A stretch of DNA of 64,000 nt from Vandammella animalimorsus (GTDB taxonomy: Bacteria > Pseudomonadota > Gammaproteobacteria > Burkholderiales > Burkholderiaceae_C), in NCBI RefSeq assembly GCF_002285265.1, contig NZ_NSJB01000012.1:1-64000 (forward strand), given 5' to 3'. The translations under genes and the position numbers were made by a program. Shown here in pieces: positions 44,870 to 53,040 of the stretch (positions are counted from its first letter, which is position 1; every line of letters begins with the position of its first letter). The notes under the pieces were generated by a model. It was not told the DNA's origin. It worked only from the letters and a program-made list of their open reading frames with translations, and did not search any database.

Positions 44870-46101
44870 GGCCTGAGCTCCTCGTCGGCCAGCGAGGAGA
44901 AATCCAGGTCAAGCTGCACGATGGCTTCGGCCAAGTGCGTGGAATACTTCAGCAGATCGCCCCAGACGGGCTTGTCGGAAGGGCCATAGGTGCGCAAGTC
45001 AGAGATGTCGCGCGACACTACCCGGCTTGCTGGCTGCGACCTTTGCTGTTTCTGATACCCCAGATAAAACACCCGCGCACGAGAATCCTTGAGGCGCACC
45101 GCAACTGCCTTGGAAGTCAGGTTTGCGCTCAATCCAAACGCCTTGAGGACATCCTGCTCGCTCGCCTTGTCCATTTTTCGCGCCGTATTCAAGCGATTCA
45201 GGGCCCAGGCGAAATCGACCATCAAAGGCGAATGGGTAGAGAGAATGACGCGATAGCCTCTGGCCATCAGATGCAATACGGCTACACCCACCGCAAACAA
45301 GGCCTTGGGATGCAGGCCCAATTCAGGCTCTTCGAGAATCACTGTATCCACGGCCTGGACTTTGGTGTTTCGTCCGGCTGGCATCAACTCATACAACGCC
45401 AGCAGCAAAGGGACGAACTCACGCTGCCCCGCCGTCCAGGCCATATAAGGAATCGCACTGGCCTGACTGACCGAAAGAATCAAGCGGCTTTGCTGCGATA
45501 CACGGTCGATATTGAGTGCCGCACCGTGAAAGATGGCCTCGGAAAAAAGGCTACGAATACTGGCATGGAGCCGGTTCTTGATAGGGAACAAGGCCTTGTC
45601 CGATTGATTGAGCCATTGCAGTATGCGCTCGCTCTGCGCGCGCGCCACATAAGGCGTGCCCGTGCGGTGCTGCTGAAAGGCCAAAGGCCAGCCATCCATC
45701 AGCAACAAGGCCCGGTGCGCGGGGATGTAGTAGGTGCGCTCGGCGCGCTGCTCCTTTTGAGCTGCGGCATTGCCCTTGGGCAAGCGAAACAGTGAATCCA
45801 ACTTGTAAGAGACGCCATCGAGCTCAATGCGGGTATGGTCAAAGTCATACCCGCCTTTGCCAATGCCCTCGCCAAAAAAAAGATCCAAAGGCCTGCTCGG
45901 ATGCTCACCCGAACGCCAATTGATGCCGTAATGCTCCCAAGTGCGCCGAATGGCAACCCGGTCCGTGAGCAGTTTCAGCCATTGAAGCACCAGGCTTTTG
46001 CCGGTGGCCTGCTCCCCCACCAGGATAGTCAGGTCACCCGCTTGCCCGAAGTCGATCTCGGCACTCTCAATCTGTGCGAATTTTTCAATGCGCAGCTTCA
46101 C
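44866..46101 (-). CDS. AAA family ATPase (AAA_15/21, ABC-like), low-GC insert
   Basis: A 411-residue RecF/ABC-type ATPase. Start MKLRIEKFAQIESAEIDFG, Walker A GEQATGKS (residues 29-36), a signature-like WTAGQREFVPLLLALYEL, Walker B VILEEPELGLHP (Glu257/258) and the switch STHSPLMVDFAW (His about 290). No TOPRIM domain follows, so it is not a full OLD nuclease. GTG at 46101 has GGAG seven bases upstream and lies inside the pepN end. An ATG at 46128 is possible but has no ribosome site. It overlaps the 145-residue gene by four bases, a tight two-gene unit. Such ATPase plus small-protein pairs are common among phage-defence systems; that role here is inference. The low-GC codon use suggests transfer. 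Confidence 0.75.
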   Translation of the reverse strand: MKLRIEKFAQIESAEIDFGQAGDLTILVGEQATGKSLVLQWLKLLTDRVAIRRTWEHYGINWRSGEHPSRPLDLFFGEGIGKGGYDFDHTRIELDGVSYKLDSLFRLPKGNAAAQKEQRAERTYYIPAHRALLLMDGWPLAFQQHRTGTPYVARAQSERILQWLNQSDKALFPIKNRLHASIRSLFSEAIFHGAALNIDRVSQQSRLILSVSQASAIPYMAWTAGQREFVPLLLALYELMPAGRNTKVQAVDTVILEEPELGLHPKALFAVGVAVLHLMARGYRVILSTHSPLMVDFAWALNRLNTARKMDKASEQDVLKAFGLSANLTSKAVAVRLKDSRARVFYLGYQKQQRSQPASRVVSRDISDLRTYGPSDKPVWGDLLKYSTHLAEAIVQLDLDFSSLADEELRP

Positions 46102-48841
46102 CACTCTTCTCCATGGAGGGCCTTGCATTCAGCGCTTTGCCGACGATCTCGCGCACGTCCTTGCTCAGGCCCTGGTGCGCGGCCACTTGCTGCAGCGCCG
46201 CCTCGGCGTGGGTGCGGTAGGGCTGGGCCAGCTTGCGCCAGGCGTCCATGGCGCGCGCCAGGCGCGCGGCCACTTGGGCGTTGATGGCGTCCAGCGCCAG
46301 CACCTGCTCGGCCCAGAACTGGTAGCCCGCGCCATCGGCGCGGTGAAAGCCCGCCGGGTTGTGGCTGCTGTAGGCAAAGATCAGGCTGCGCGCGCGGTTG
46401 GGGTTCTTGAGGTTGAAGTCCGCATGGCGCATCAGCTGGCGCACCGCGGGCAGCACGTCGCCGTCCACGTCAGGGGCCATGGCTTGGAGCTGGAACCATT
46501 TGTCCAGCACCAGGGCCTCGTCGCGGAACTGGCGGTGCAGGCGCTGCAGGGCCTGCTGGGCCAGCGGGTGGCGCGCCTGCACCAGCGCCGCCAGCGCGTT
46601 GAAGCGGTCGGTCATGTTGCCCGCGTCCTTGACGCGCTGATAGGCCTTGCCGGGCCAGACGGCATCGCCCGTGCGGCCGGCCTGGCGCACCAGCATGGCC
46701 AGGGCCTTGCCGGCCAGGGCGCGGCGGCCTGCGCCGTGGGCGTCGGGCCGGTAGGCGCCCGTGTCGTGGTGCTGCTCCCACACGGCTTGCCATTCGGCCT
46801 GCAGGGCCTGGGCGAGCTGGTCCTGCAGGGCCTCGCGCACGGCGTGGATGCGCTGCGGATCGACCTGCTCGAGCTGCTCGGCGATGTAGCCCTCCGAGGG
46901 CAGCGTGAGCACCAGGTCCTTGAAGGCCGCATCCAGCTGCGCATCGCCCAGCACCTGGCGCATGGCCTGCACGAAGCGCGCCGGCAGGGCGATCTCGGCC
47001 TCGGGGTTGTGGATGGCCGCCAGCATGATGCGCTGGGCCCATTGCTGGCTGGCCTCCCAGCGGTTGAAGGGGTCGCTGTCGTGTTGCAGCAAGGTCTCCA
47101 GCGCGTCGTCCTCCAGGTTTTGGTGCAGCACCACGGGGGCGCTGAAGCCGCGCAGCAGCGAGGGCACGGGCATCTCGCCCACCTGGGTGAAGACAAAGCT
47201 TTGCTGGCGCTCGTGCAGCACCAAGGTGGCCTCCAGCCCCAGCCCTTGCGCGCCTTGTTCGCTCTGCAACTGCAAGGGCAGCGCCGCGCCGCTGCGGCCC
47301 AGCAGGCCCAGGCGCACGGGGATGATGAGCGGCTGCTTCTCATCCTGGCCCGGCGTGGGCGGGGTGGTTTGCGTCAGCGTCAGGGTGTAGGTCTGGGCTG
47401 CGGCGTCGTACTGGCTCTCGGCGTGCACCTGGGGCGTGCCGGCCTGGCTGTACCAGCGCTTGAACGGCTCCAGATGCACGGCCAGCGGGCTATGCGGGTT
47501 GGCATCGGCGATGGCCTGGGCGAAGTCGTCGCAGGTGACGGCCTGGCCGTCGTGGCGCTCGAAGTACAGCGCCATGCCTTTGCGAAAGCCCGCCTCGCCC
47601 ACCAGGGTGTGCATCATGCGCACCACCTCGGCGCCCTTTTCATAGACGGTCAGGGTGTAGAAGTTGTTGATTTCCTGGTAGCTGTCGGGCCGCACGGGGT
47701 GGGCCATGGGGCCGGCGTCCTCGGCAAACTGCATGGTGCGCAGCAGGCGCACGTCCTCGATGCGCTTGACGGCGCGGGCGCTGTCGCTGCCGGCCATGTC
47801 CATGGAGAACTCCTGATCGCGAAACACCGTCAGCCCCTCTTTGAGCGAGAGCTGGAACCAATCACGGCAGGTGATGCGGTTGCCCGTCCAGTTGTGGAAG
47901 TATTCGTGGCCGATCACGCTTTCCACGTTGGCGAAGTCCTGATCGGTGGCCGTGGCCTGGCTGGCCAGCACGAACTTGGTGTTGAAGATGTTCAGGCCCT
48001 TGTTCTCCATCGCGCCCATGTTGAAGTCGCTGGTGGCGACGATCATGAAGCGCTCCAGATCCAGCGGCAGGCCAAAGCGCGCCTCATCCCAGGCGATGCT
48101 GGCCATGAGCGAGCGCATGGCGTGCTCGGTCTTTTCCAGGTCGCCCGGGCGCACATACACCTGCAGCAGGTGCTGCTGGCCGTTGCGCGCCGTGATGGCC
48201 TGCTCGCGCGCCACCAATTGCCCGGCCACCAGCGCAAACAGGTAGCTGGGCTTCTTGAATGGGTCGTGCCAGCGGGCGAAGTGGCGCCCGTCCCCCAGAT
48301 CGCCCTGCTCCAGCAGGTTGCCGTTGGACAGCAGCACCGGGTAGGCCGCCTTGTCGGCGCGCAGCGTCACGGTGAAGACGCTCATCACATCGGGCCGATC
48401 CAAAAAGTAGGTGATGCGGCGAAAGCCCTCGGCCTCGCACTGCGTGAAGAACGCGCCCTGGCTGACGTACAGGCCCGAGAGCTGGGTGTTCTTCTCGGGC
48501 TGGCAGGTGGTGAAGATCTCCAGATCGAAAGGCTCTGGCCCCTCGGGCAGGTTGGAGAGCACCAGCTGATCGCCCTCCATCTTGAAGCTCGCGCCCTGGC
48601 CATTGACCAGCACGCGCGCCAGGTTCAGCGCCTGGCCATCGAGCCGCAACGGCTGGGCCGGCACATCCGGGTTGCGGCGCACGCGCATCTTGTTGAGCAC
48701 GCGGGTCTTGGCCGGGTCCAGATCAAAGCTCAGATCCACCGTGTCGATCCAGAACGCAGGCGGGCGGTAATCCTCGCGCCGCACCACGCTGGCAGCGCTG
48801 TGGCGTTGGGCGGCATCGGCAAAAGTGGCGGTATCAGTCAT
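46085..48841 (-). CDS. pepN: Aminopeptidase N (M1 family)
   Basis: Broad-specificity zinc aminopeptidase of 918 residues. The exopeptidase motif appears as FNMGAMENKGLNIF and the zinc site as VIGHEYFHNWTGNRITCRDWFQLSLKEGLTVFRD (HExxH plus downstream Glu). The barrel domain and the long C-terminal superhelix (HPLAQQALQRLHRQFRDEALVLDKWF) follow E. coli PepN. It is somewhat longer than the E. coli protein. The last twelve residues (RPSMEKSGEAAH) follow the usual REIVGKALNA end and overlap the ATPase start, suggesting that the insertion rebuilt the 3' end. Start at 48841 (MTDTATFADAAQRH). Confidence 0.95.
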   Translation of the reverse strand: MTDTATFADAAQRHSAASVVRREDYRPPAFWIDTVDLSFDLDPAKTRVLNKMRVRRNPDVPAQPLRLDGQALNLARVLVNGQGASFKMEGDQLVLSNLPEGPEPFDLEIFTTCQPEKNTQLSGLYVSQGAFFTQCEAEGFRRITYFLDRPDVMSVFTVTLRADKAAYPVLLSNGNLLEQGDLGDGRHFARWHDPFKKPSYLFALVAGQLVAREQAITARNGQQHLLQVYVRPGDLEKTEHAMRSLMASIAWDEARFGLPLDLERFMIVATSDFNMGAMENKGLNIFNTKFVLASQATATDQDFANVESVIGHEYFHNWTGNRITCRDWFQLSLKEGLTVFRDQEFSMDMAGSDSARAVKRIEDVRLLRTMQFAEDAGPMAHPVRPDSYQEINNFYTLTVYEKGAEVVRMMHTLVGEAGFRKGMALYFERHDGQAVTCDDFAQAIADANPHSPLAVHLEPFKRWYSQAGTPQVHAESQYDAAAQTYTLTLTQTTPPTPGQDEKQPLIIPVRLGLLGRSGAALPLQLQSEQGAQGLGLEATLVLHERQQSFVFTQVGEMPVPSLLRGFSAPVVLHQNLEDDALETLLQHDSDPFNRWEASQQWAQRIMLAAIHNPEAEIALPARFVQAMRQVLGDAQLDAAFKDLVLTLPSEGYIAEQLEQVDPQRIHAVREALQDQLAQALQAEWQAVWEQHHDTGAYRPDAHGAGRRALAGKALAMLVRQAGRTGDAVWPGKAYQRVKDAGNMTDRFNALAALVQARHPLAQQALQRLHRQFRDEALVLDKWFQLQAMAPDVDGDVLPAVRQLMRHADFNLKNPNRARSLIFAYSSHNPAGFHRADGAGYQFWAEQVLALDAINAQVAARLARAMDAWRKLAQPYRTHAEAALQQVAAHQGLSKDVREIVGKALNARPSMEKSGEAAH

Positions 48842-48989
48842 GAAGCAATCTTTGCAAACGGGCGGCATTGGCAGGGCCGGCCAGCGGCCCAAAAAATGCC
48901 CGGATTTTGCAGCACACTGGGCCCGCCGCGCAAAACGCGACCGAGCCAGGCGCTGCCCAGCTCGGCCCGGCAGCGCCACACAGAACAAC

Positions 48990-49022
48990 GCAGCCCATGG
49001 GCGCCAAGGCCGCATGGGCTGC
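48990..49022 (-). terminator. Hairpin between the Trp-rich protein gene and pepN
   Basis: GCAGCCCATG and CATGGGCTGC arms around a GC-rich interior form a strong hairpin. In the minus direction it is followed by GTTGTTCTG, a poor T run, so termination of the upstream small gene is likely but not certain. Confidence 0.45.
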
Positions 49023-49071
49023 TTGCAGGGAGCGGGGCCAGACAGTGGACGCGGGCGACGGGCTCAAGGCC

Positions 49072-49317
49072 TCACTTCTTGCCCTTGCGCACGATCAGGC
49101 CCAGGCGCTCGCGGTCGCGGGCAATGCGCGCCTGCTTGCGCTCATTCTCCTTCTCGACCACCTTGCGCTTGGTGTAGCCCGACCAGTCGGCCCAGGCCCA
49201 CCACAGCGCCGTCAGGCCAAACGGCACGGCAATCCACCACCAAGGCCAATCGGCCACCGGCCCGAAGGCAAAGTACTTCATGGCCAGCAGGATCAAAGAA
49301 ATGGCAAGCAGGTACAT
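49072..49317 (-). CDS. Small Trp-rich membrane protein
   Basis: An 81-residue protein with two hydrophobic segments rich in tryptophan (MYLLAISLILLAMKYFAFGPV, then DWPWWWIAVPFGLTALWWAWADW). A basic tail follows (SGYTKRKVVEKENERKQARI, ending VRKGKK). This is the pattern of the small Trp-rich protein family found mainly in Comamonadaceae and relatives. Function is unknown. The ATG at 49317 was chosen because upstream in-frame sequence is not conserved-looking. It is useful mostly as a taxonomic marker. Confidence 0.8.
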   Translation of the reverse strand: MYLLAISLILLAMKYFAFGPVADWPWWWIAVPFGLTALWWAWADWSGYTKRKVVEKENERKQARIARDRERLGLIVRKGKK

Positions 49318-49490
49318 CCAGGCTCCTTGTTCATCGACACGCCCCGGGCTTTCAATCGAAAAAAGCCCAACGCCGCACATTCTGCAACAGATATATCCAA
49401 ACCACACCCACGGCTGCGCCCCCTGCCAAGGCCCAAGGCGCGATTTGGTGTACAACCAGGCCCTGTCATTTCACCACCAGAGGACGAGTC

Positions 49491-50510
49491 ATGAAAAAAC
49501 CCATGCTGCTGGCGACGCTGTGCGCGGCCGCCCTGCCTGCGCTGGCGCAGCAGGCCTTGTTTGCCGATGCCATCGCCCCCGCCGCAGGTGGCAGCACGGG
49601 CAAGGCGCCCTACCTCTACGTCGGCCAGGCGACCACGGCCAAGGCCCCGCTGGCGCTGAGCAGCCAGCCGGGCAAGGGCACGCCGGTGACGACCGTGCCC
49701 GCCCAGGCCCCGCTGACCGTGTTGTTGGCCACGCCCGACAAAGCGCATTACCTGGTCAAGACCAGCCTGGGCCTGACCGGCTGGATTGCCGCCGACGCCC
49801 AGCCCGCTGCCGACAGCCGCGACAGCGAGGACTTCAGCCAGCTGAAAAAGCTCAGCCCCATCCCCGAGGGCCTGAAGATCGAAGGCCTGCCGCCCTTTGC
49901 CCTGCACTACAACCCGCAGCGCATCCAGCCGCTCACGCCGGCGGCGCAAAGCAATGAGGACAGCTACGTGCTGCTGCAAGGGCAGTTTGCCGCCAACGAT
50001 CGCAACTACCGGCTCGAATGCGGCCCTGGCCCGAGCGCCGACCCCTACTGCGAGCTGCTCGACGCGGCCGACCTCAAGCAACGCGCCGATGGTCAGCTCG
50101 CCGCCGGGCGCATGCTGGGCGGGGAGACCTTTTACTTCCCCGGCAACGGCACGCTCTACAGCAGCACCCACATCAACCGCCACCACCAGACCTTCAGCAA
50201 ATACCGCCTGAAAGACGATGGCCAGCTGGCCGAAGTCGCGCAGGCTTTTTATTACGTAGGGCTGAAAAGCACGGCACTGGCGCCCATCACCCTCAGCAGC
50301 CAGCCCGAAGGGGGCGAGCCCGTGGCCCGCATCGCCAAGGGCGACAAACTCCAGGTGCTGCTGCACGACGCCTTCCGCCCGCGCAAGGAAGACGACTATC
50401 GCGACTTCCTGCTCATCCAGGCCAGCGACGGCAGCCTGGGCTGGCTGAGCGTCAACCACCTCGGCGACGAGCCCGCCCCCATCGAGGACTACCGCTTCAT
50501 GGGCGACTGA
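49491..50510 (+). CDS. Secreted protein with SH3-like repeats
   Basis: A 339-residue exported protein with a clear signal peptide (MKKPMLLATLCAAALPALAQ). Two segments resemble bacterial SH3 (SH3b) domains: residues about 35-105 (YLYVGQATTAKAPLALSSQPG to GLTGWIAADAQP) and about 250-325 (FYYVGLKSTALAPITLSSQPE to DGSLGWLSVNHLGD). The two share the phrase VG-(A/S)T-AP--LSSQP, so they are likely an internal duplication. Between them is a region with paired cysteines (YRLECGPGPSADPYCELLD). Family and role unknown; periplasmic or cell-wall binding is plausible. The ATG has an AGAGGA upstream. Confidence 0.75.
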   Translation: MKKPMLLATLCAAALPALAQQALFADAIAPAAGGSTGKAPYLYVGQATTAKAPLALSSQPGKGTPVTTVPAQAPLTVLLATPDKAHYLVKTSLGLTGWIAADAQPAADSRDSEDFSQLKKLSPIPEGLKIEGLPPFALHYNPQRIQPLTPAAQSNEDSYVLLQGQFAANDRNYRLECGPGPSADPYCELLDAADLKQRADGQLAAGRMLGGETFYFPGNGTLYSSTHINRHHQTFSKYRLKDDGQLAEVAQAFYYVGLKSTALAPITLSSQPEGGEPVARIAKGDKLQVLLHDAFRPRKEDDYRDFLLIQASDGSLGWLSVNHLGDEPAPIEDYRFMGD

Positions 50511-50671
50511 GCGCCGCCGGGCAAGGCGTGTTCTCTGCACACGCCGCAGCAACAAGCGCGTGCGCTGCGGCGCGCACAGCCCTTGCCCGAAGACCTGCCC
50601 AAAGGCCGCAGCAAGGCCACCGCAAGATCACAGCAAGGCCGCGCCGCATGGGGCGCAGAGTGCGAAAACAG

Positions 50672-50693
50672 CAATGATTCGCATTGATAATCG
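50672..50693 (+). promoter_or_regulatory. Fur-like box upstream of the hybrid sigma/anti-sigma gene
   Basis: CAATGATTCGCATTGATAATC lies 7-28 bases before the ATG and fits the GATAAT/ATTATC hexamer array of Fur boxes with few mismatches. TGATAAT within it could also serve as the -10, which would give a very short leader. Iron repression of this locus is therefore likely. Confidence 0.55.
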
Positions 50694-50699
50694 CACCCC

Positions 50700-52256
50700 A
50701 TGCCGCCACCGCCCACACTCGACGCCCCCAACTGGCCCGCCCCGGCGGGCTTTCGCGCCATCACCGCCCGCCTGCAAAAACAGGTGCAGCGGCGCACCGG
50801 CTGCGCCGAAGACGCGCGCGATCTGGTGCAAGACGCCTGGCTGCGCCTGCTGGAGCAAGGCGATGCCGCGCGACGCCTGCGCGAGCCCGCCGCCTGGCTC
50901 AGCGCCGTGGCGCACCACCTCACGCTCGACCACCTGCGCCAGCGGCAGGCCGCCGCCCGCTGCGGCCTGCCCCGCCACGGCAGCCACGGCAGCGGCGATG
51001 GCAATGGCGCAGGCCACAACGACGGCGGCGACGATGCCGCCATCGCCCCCTGGCAGGCCCAGCCCGACGCCGCCGAATCCCTGATGTACCGCCAGGCGCT
51101 CGATGCCGTGCAGGCCGCCCTGCACGCCCTGCCCGAGCGCGCGCGCCAAGCCTTCCTCGCCCACCGCCTGCACGGCACGCCCCAGAGCGAGCTGGCCGCG
51201 CGCCACGGCGTCAGCCTCGCCACCATCGAGCGCGATGTGCAGCAGGCCAGCGCCCGCCTGCACGCCGCCTTGCTGCACTGGCGCGGCGAACACCCCCAGG
51301 CCAACGCCAACGCCAGCAACGAGCGCCCGGCCCCGCCCCGTCGCCGCTCGCTCACCGCCCTGCTGGGCCTGGCCGCCCTCAGCGGCAGCGGCCTGCTGGG
51401 CTGGCGGGTGTGGCAACACAGCGCCGCCCGCCCGCTGCTGGCGCTGGCCCTGCACACCCCGCGCGGCCAGCTCGCCCGCCAGGCCCTGCCCGACGGCAGC
51501 GCCCTCACCCTCGACGCCGCCAGCCGCGCCCACATCACCTACCGCCGCGCCCTGCGCCACGTGCAACTGCTGCACGGCGCGCTGTTTGCCGAAGTGGCCC
51601 ACGACCCCCAGCGCCCCTTCGTCGTCGAAGCCGCCCTGCCCCAGCCCGCCGCCGCCACTACCGCAGACAGCCCCGCAGACGCCACCGCAACCAGCACCGC
51701 CCAAGCCGCCCCCGATGCCCCCGATGCCCCCGATGCTCCCGATGCTCGCCCCCGCGTGCGCATCACCGTGCTGGGCACCCGCTTCAGCGTGGACATCGCC
51801 CCCGCCGGCATCGACGTGCGCGTAGCCCAGGGCCGCGTGCGCGTTGAGTGGCTGGACGCCGGCGGCCAGCCGCGCAGCCAGCGCGATCTGCACCCTGGCC
51901 AGGGCCTGCGCCTGAGCGCCGCCAGCCCCGCCCCCATCGAACTGCCCGCCAGCAGCGCCGCCAGCCCTGGTGATGACGCCGACCAGCACGCCGCCCCCTG
52001 GCGCCACGGCCACCTGCGCTTTCACGCCGAACCCCTGGCCCACGCCATCGCCCGCCTGGCGCGCTACCAGCGCGAAGACGCCGCCCCCATCAAGCTTGAC
52101 CCGCGCGTAGCCTCGCTCGCCATCAGCGGCCAGGTGCCCCTGCGCCACGCCCACGACTGGCTGCAATCCCTGCCCGCCGTGCTGCCCGTCACCGTGCGCC
52201 GCCAGGGCCAGGGCTGGCACATTGCCCCGCGCGCCAACCCGCGCGCGCGGCGGTAA
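50700..52256 (+). CDS. Hybrid ECF sigma factor / FecR anti-sigma protein (locus 2)
   Basis: A single 518-residue polypeptide containing both halves of a Fec regulator. Residues about 15-190 are an ECF sigma factor: region 2 with CAEDARDLVQDAWLRLLEQG and region 4 with LPERARQAFLAHRLHGTPQSELAARHGVSLATIERDVQQA. They are separated by a Gly/His/Asp/Asn-rich insert (about 95-125). Residues about 218-240 (LTALLGLAALSGSGLLGW) are a transmembrane helix. Residues about 250-410 are a periplasmic FecR domain (LPDGSALTLDAASRAHITYRR, VLGTRFSVDI). The end (about 430-518) is an STN-contacting type domain. There is no stop or frameshift between halves. The one described precedent I know is IutY of Pseudomonas putida. 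Activation probably needs proteolytic release of the sigma part. Confidence 0.88.
   Translation: MPPPPTLDAPNWPAPAGFRAITARLQKQVQRRTGCAEDARDLVQDAWLRLLEQGDAARRLREPAAWLSAVAHHLTLDHLRQRQAAARCGLPRHGSHGSGDGNGAGHNDGGDDAAIAPWQAQPDAAESLMYRQALDAVQAALHALPERARQAFLAHRLHGTPQSELAARHGVSLATIERDVQQASARLHAALLHWRGEHPQANANASNERPAPPRRRSLTALLGLAALSGSGLLGWRVWQHSAARPLLALALHTPRGQLARQALPDGSALTLDAASRAHITYRRALRHVQLLHGALFAEVAHDPQRPFVVEAALPQPAAATTADSPADATATSTAQAAPDAPDAPDAPDARPRVRITVLGTRFSVDIAPAGIDVRVAQGRVRVEWLDAGGQPRSQRDLHPGQGLRLSAASPAPIELPASSAASPGDDADQHAAPWRHGHLRFHAEPLAHAIARLARYQREDAAPIKLDPRVASLAISGQVPLRHAHDWLQSLPAVLPVTVRRQGQGWHIAPRANPRARR
51711..51746 (+). repeat. Four 9-bp tandem repeats coding for Pro-Asp-Ala
   Basis: CCCGATGCC/T occurs four times in tandem in frame, adding PDAPDAPDAPDA to the periplasmic domain just before the conserved FecR strand. 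In-frame slippage would alter loop length without breaking the protein. Confidence 0.85.
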
Positions 52257-52332
52257 GCGGCCAGGCGGCCGCGCATCCAGCCAGCCAAACGCACCCAAGA
52301 GCAGCCCCCGTCACAGGAAGAAAGGCACGACC

Positions 52333-52356
52333 GGGAAGTACCTTGGGAAGTACCTC
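52333..52356 (+). repeat. 12-bp direct repeat upstream of the HigB-like gene
   Basis: GGGAAGTACCTT and GGGAAGTACCTC are exactly adjacent, immediately before the toxin start. The AAGTACCTT core is nearly palindromic, so it could be the autoregulatory operator of the toxin-antitoxin unit. Confidence 0.5.
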
Positions 52357-52361
52357 TTTTG

Positions 52362-52661
52362 ATGCAATCGTCCGCATGGCTCCCCTCGTCCTTTCCGTCA
52401 AGTTTTTTGCGCAAAGCAGCGGCAGAAGACCGCAAGGCCATCGGCACGGACATCAAAACCGTGCCAATCGGCTGGCCGCTGGGCATGCCTTTGGTGCGCA
52501 AGCTGGAGCCGCATTTGTGGGAAGTGCGCTGCGCCATTGCCGACGGCATCGCCCGTGTGCTGTTCACCGTGCAGGACGGGCACATGGCGCTGCTGCACGC
52601 CTTCGTGAAGAAGTCCCAGAAAACCCCCGCGACCGAACTGGAAACCGCGCGCTCGCGCTAG
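52362..52661 (+). pseudogene. HigB/RelE-type (Gp49-like) toxin, damaged N-terminus
   Basis: From residue about 20 the frame is a clear Gp49/HigB-like toxin: AEDRKAIGTDIKTVPIGWPLGMPLVRKLEPHLWEV and RVLFTVQDGHMALLHAFVKKSQKTP. The residues before it (MQSSAWLPSSFPSSFLRK) do not match the family. The expected N-terminal strand appears in another frame just upstream (VLSVKFFAQSSGR, about 52394-52432), and the conserved EPVREWL helix is missing. This is best explained by a small deletion with frameshift around 52425-52435. The last residues are also short of the usual end. Toxin activity is doubtful. A 99-residue product from the ATG at 52362 remains possible. Confidence 0.65.
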
Positions 52662-52681
52662 AAACAACTGGGGCAAGCCAC

Positions 52682-52966
52682 ATGACCCCCAACCCCCACA
52701 TCGGCACCGGCTTTGACGACTTCCTGGCCCAGCAAGGCATGCAAGAAGAAGCCGCTGCCGCCGCGATGAAGCGCGTCATCGCCTGGCAACTGGCGCAGGC
52801 CATGAAGCGCCAGGGCATCACGCAAACCGAAATGGCCCAGCGCATGCGCACCAGCCGCATGGTCGTCAAACGCCTGCTTGACGAAACCGACACCAGCGTG
52901 ACGCTGGCCACCCTGGCGCGCGCCAGCGTCGCCGTGGGCCTACCCATGCGCTTTGAGCTGGCCTGA
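52682..52966 (+). CDS. higA: HigA-type XRE-family antitoxin
   Basis: A 94-residue antitoxin with a helix-turn-helix: AMKRVIAWQLAQAMKRQGITQTEMAQRMRTSRMVVKRLLDETDTSVTLATLARASVAVG. This pattern accompanies Gp49/HigB-like toxins. The N-terminal segment (GFDDFLAQQGMQEEAA) is the usual toxin-contact region. It starts 20 bases after the damaged toxin gene. The gene appears intact and could act as a solitary repressor. It lies within signalling locus 2 between the hybrid regulator and the receptor. Confidence 0.88.
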   Translation: MTPNPHIGTGFDDFLAQQGMQEEAAAAAMKRVIAWQLAQAMKRQGITQTEMAQRMRTSRMVVKRLLDETDTSVTLATLARASVAVGLPMRFELA

Positions 52967-53040
52967 ACGGGTTCTGACGCGCCAGGGCATCGCGCCGGTC
53001 ATCGCGCCAACCGCAATGGCCCCGCCCAGCGCCTCCAGCC

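Noticed and set aside
44866-46101. Calling the AAA ATPase a known OLD, Septu or PARIS component
   Set aside because: No TOPRIM domain, no HNH partner and no DUF4435-like partner; the 145-residue neighbour does not match these.
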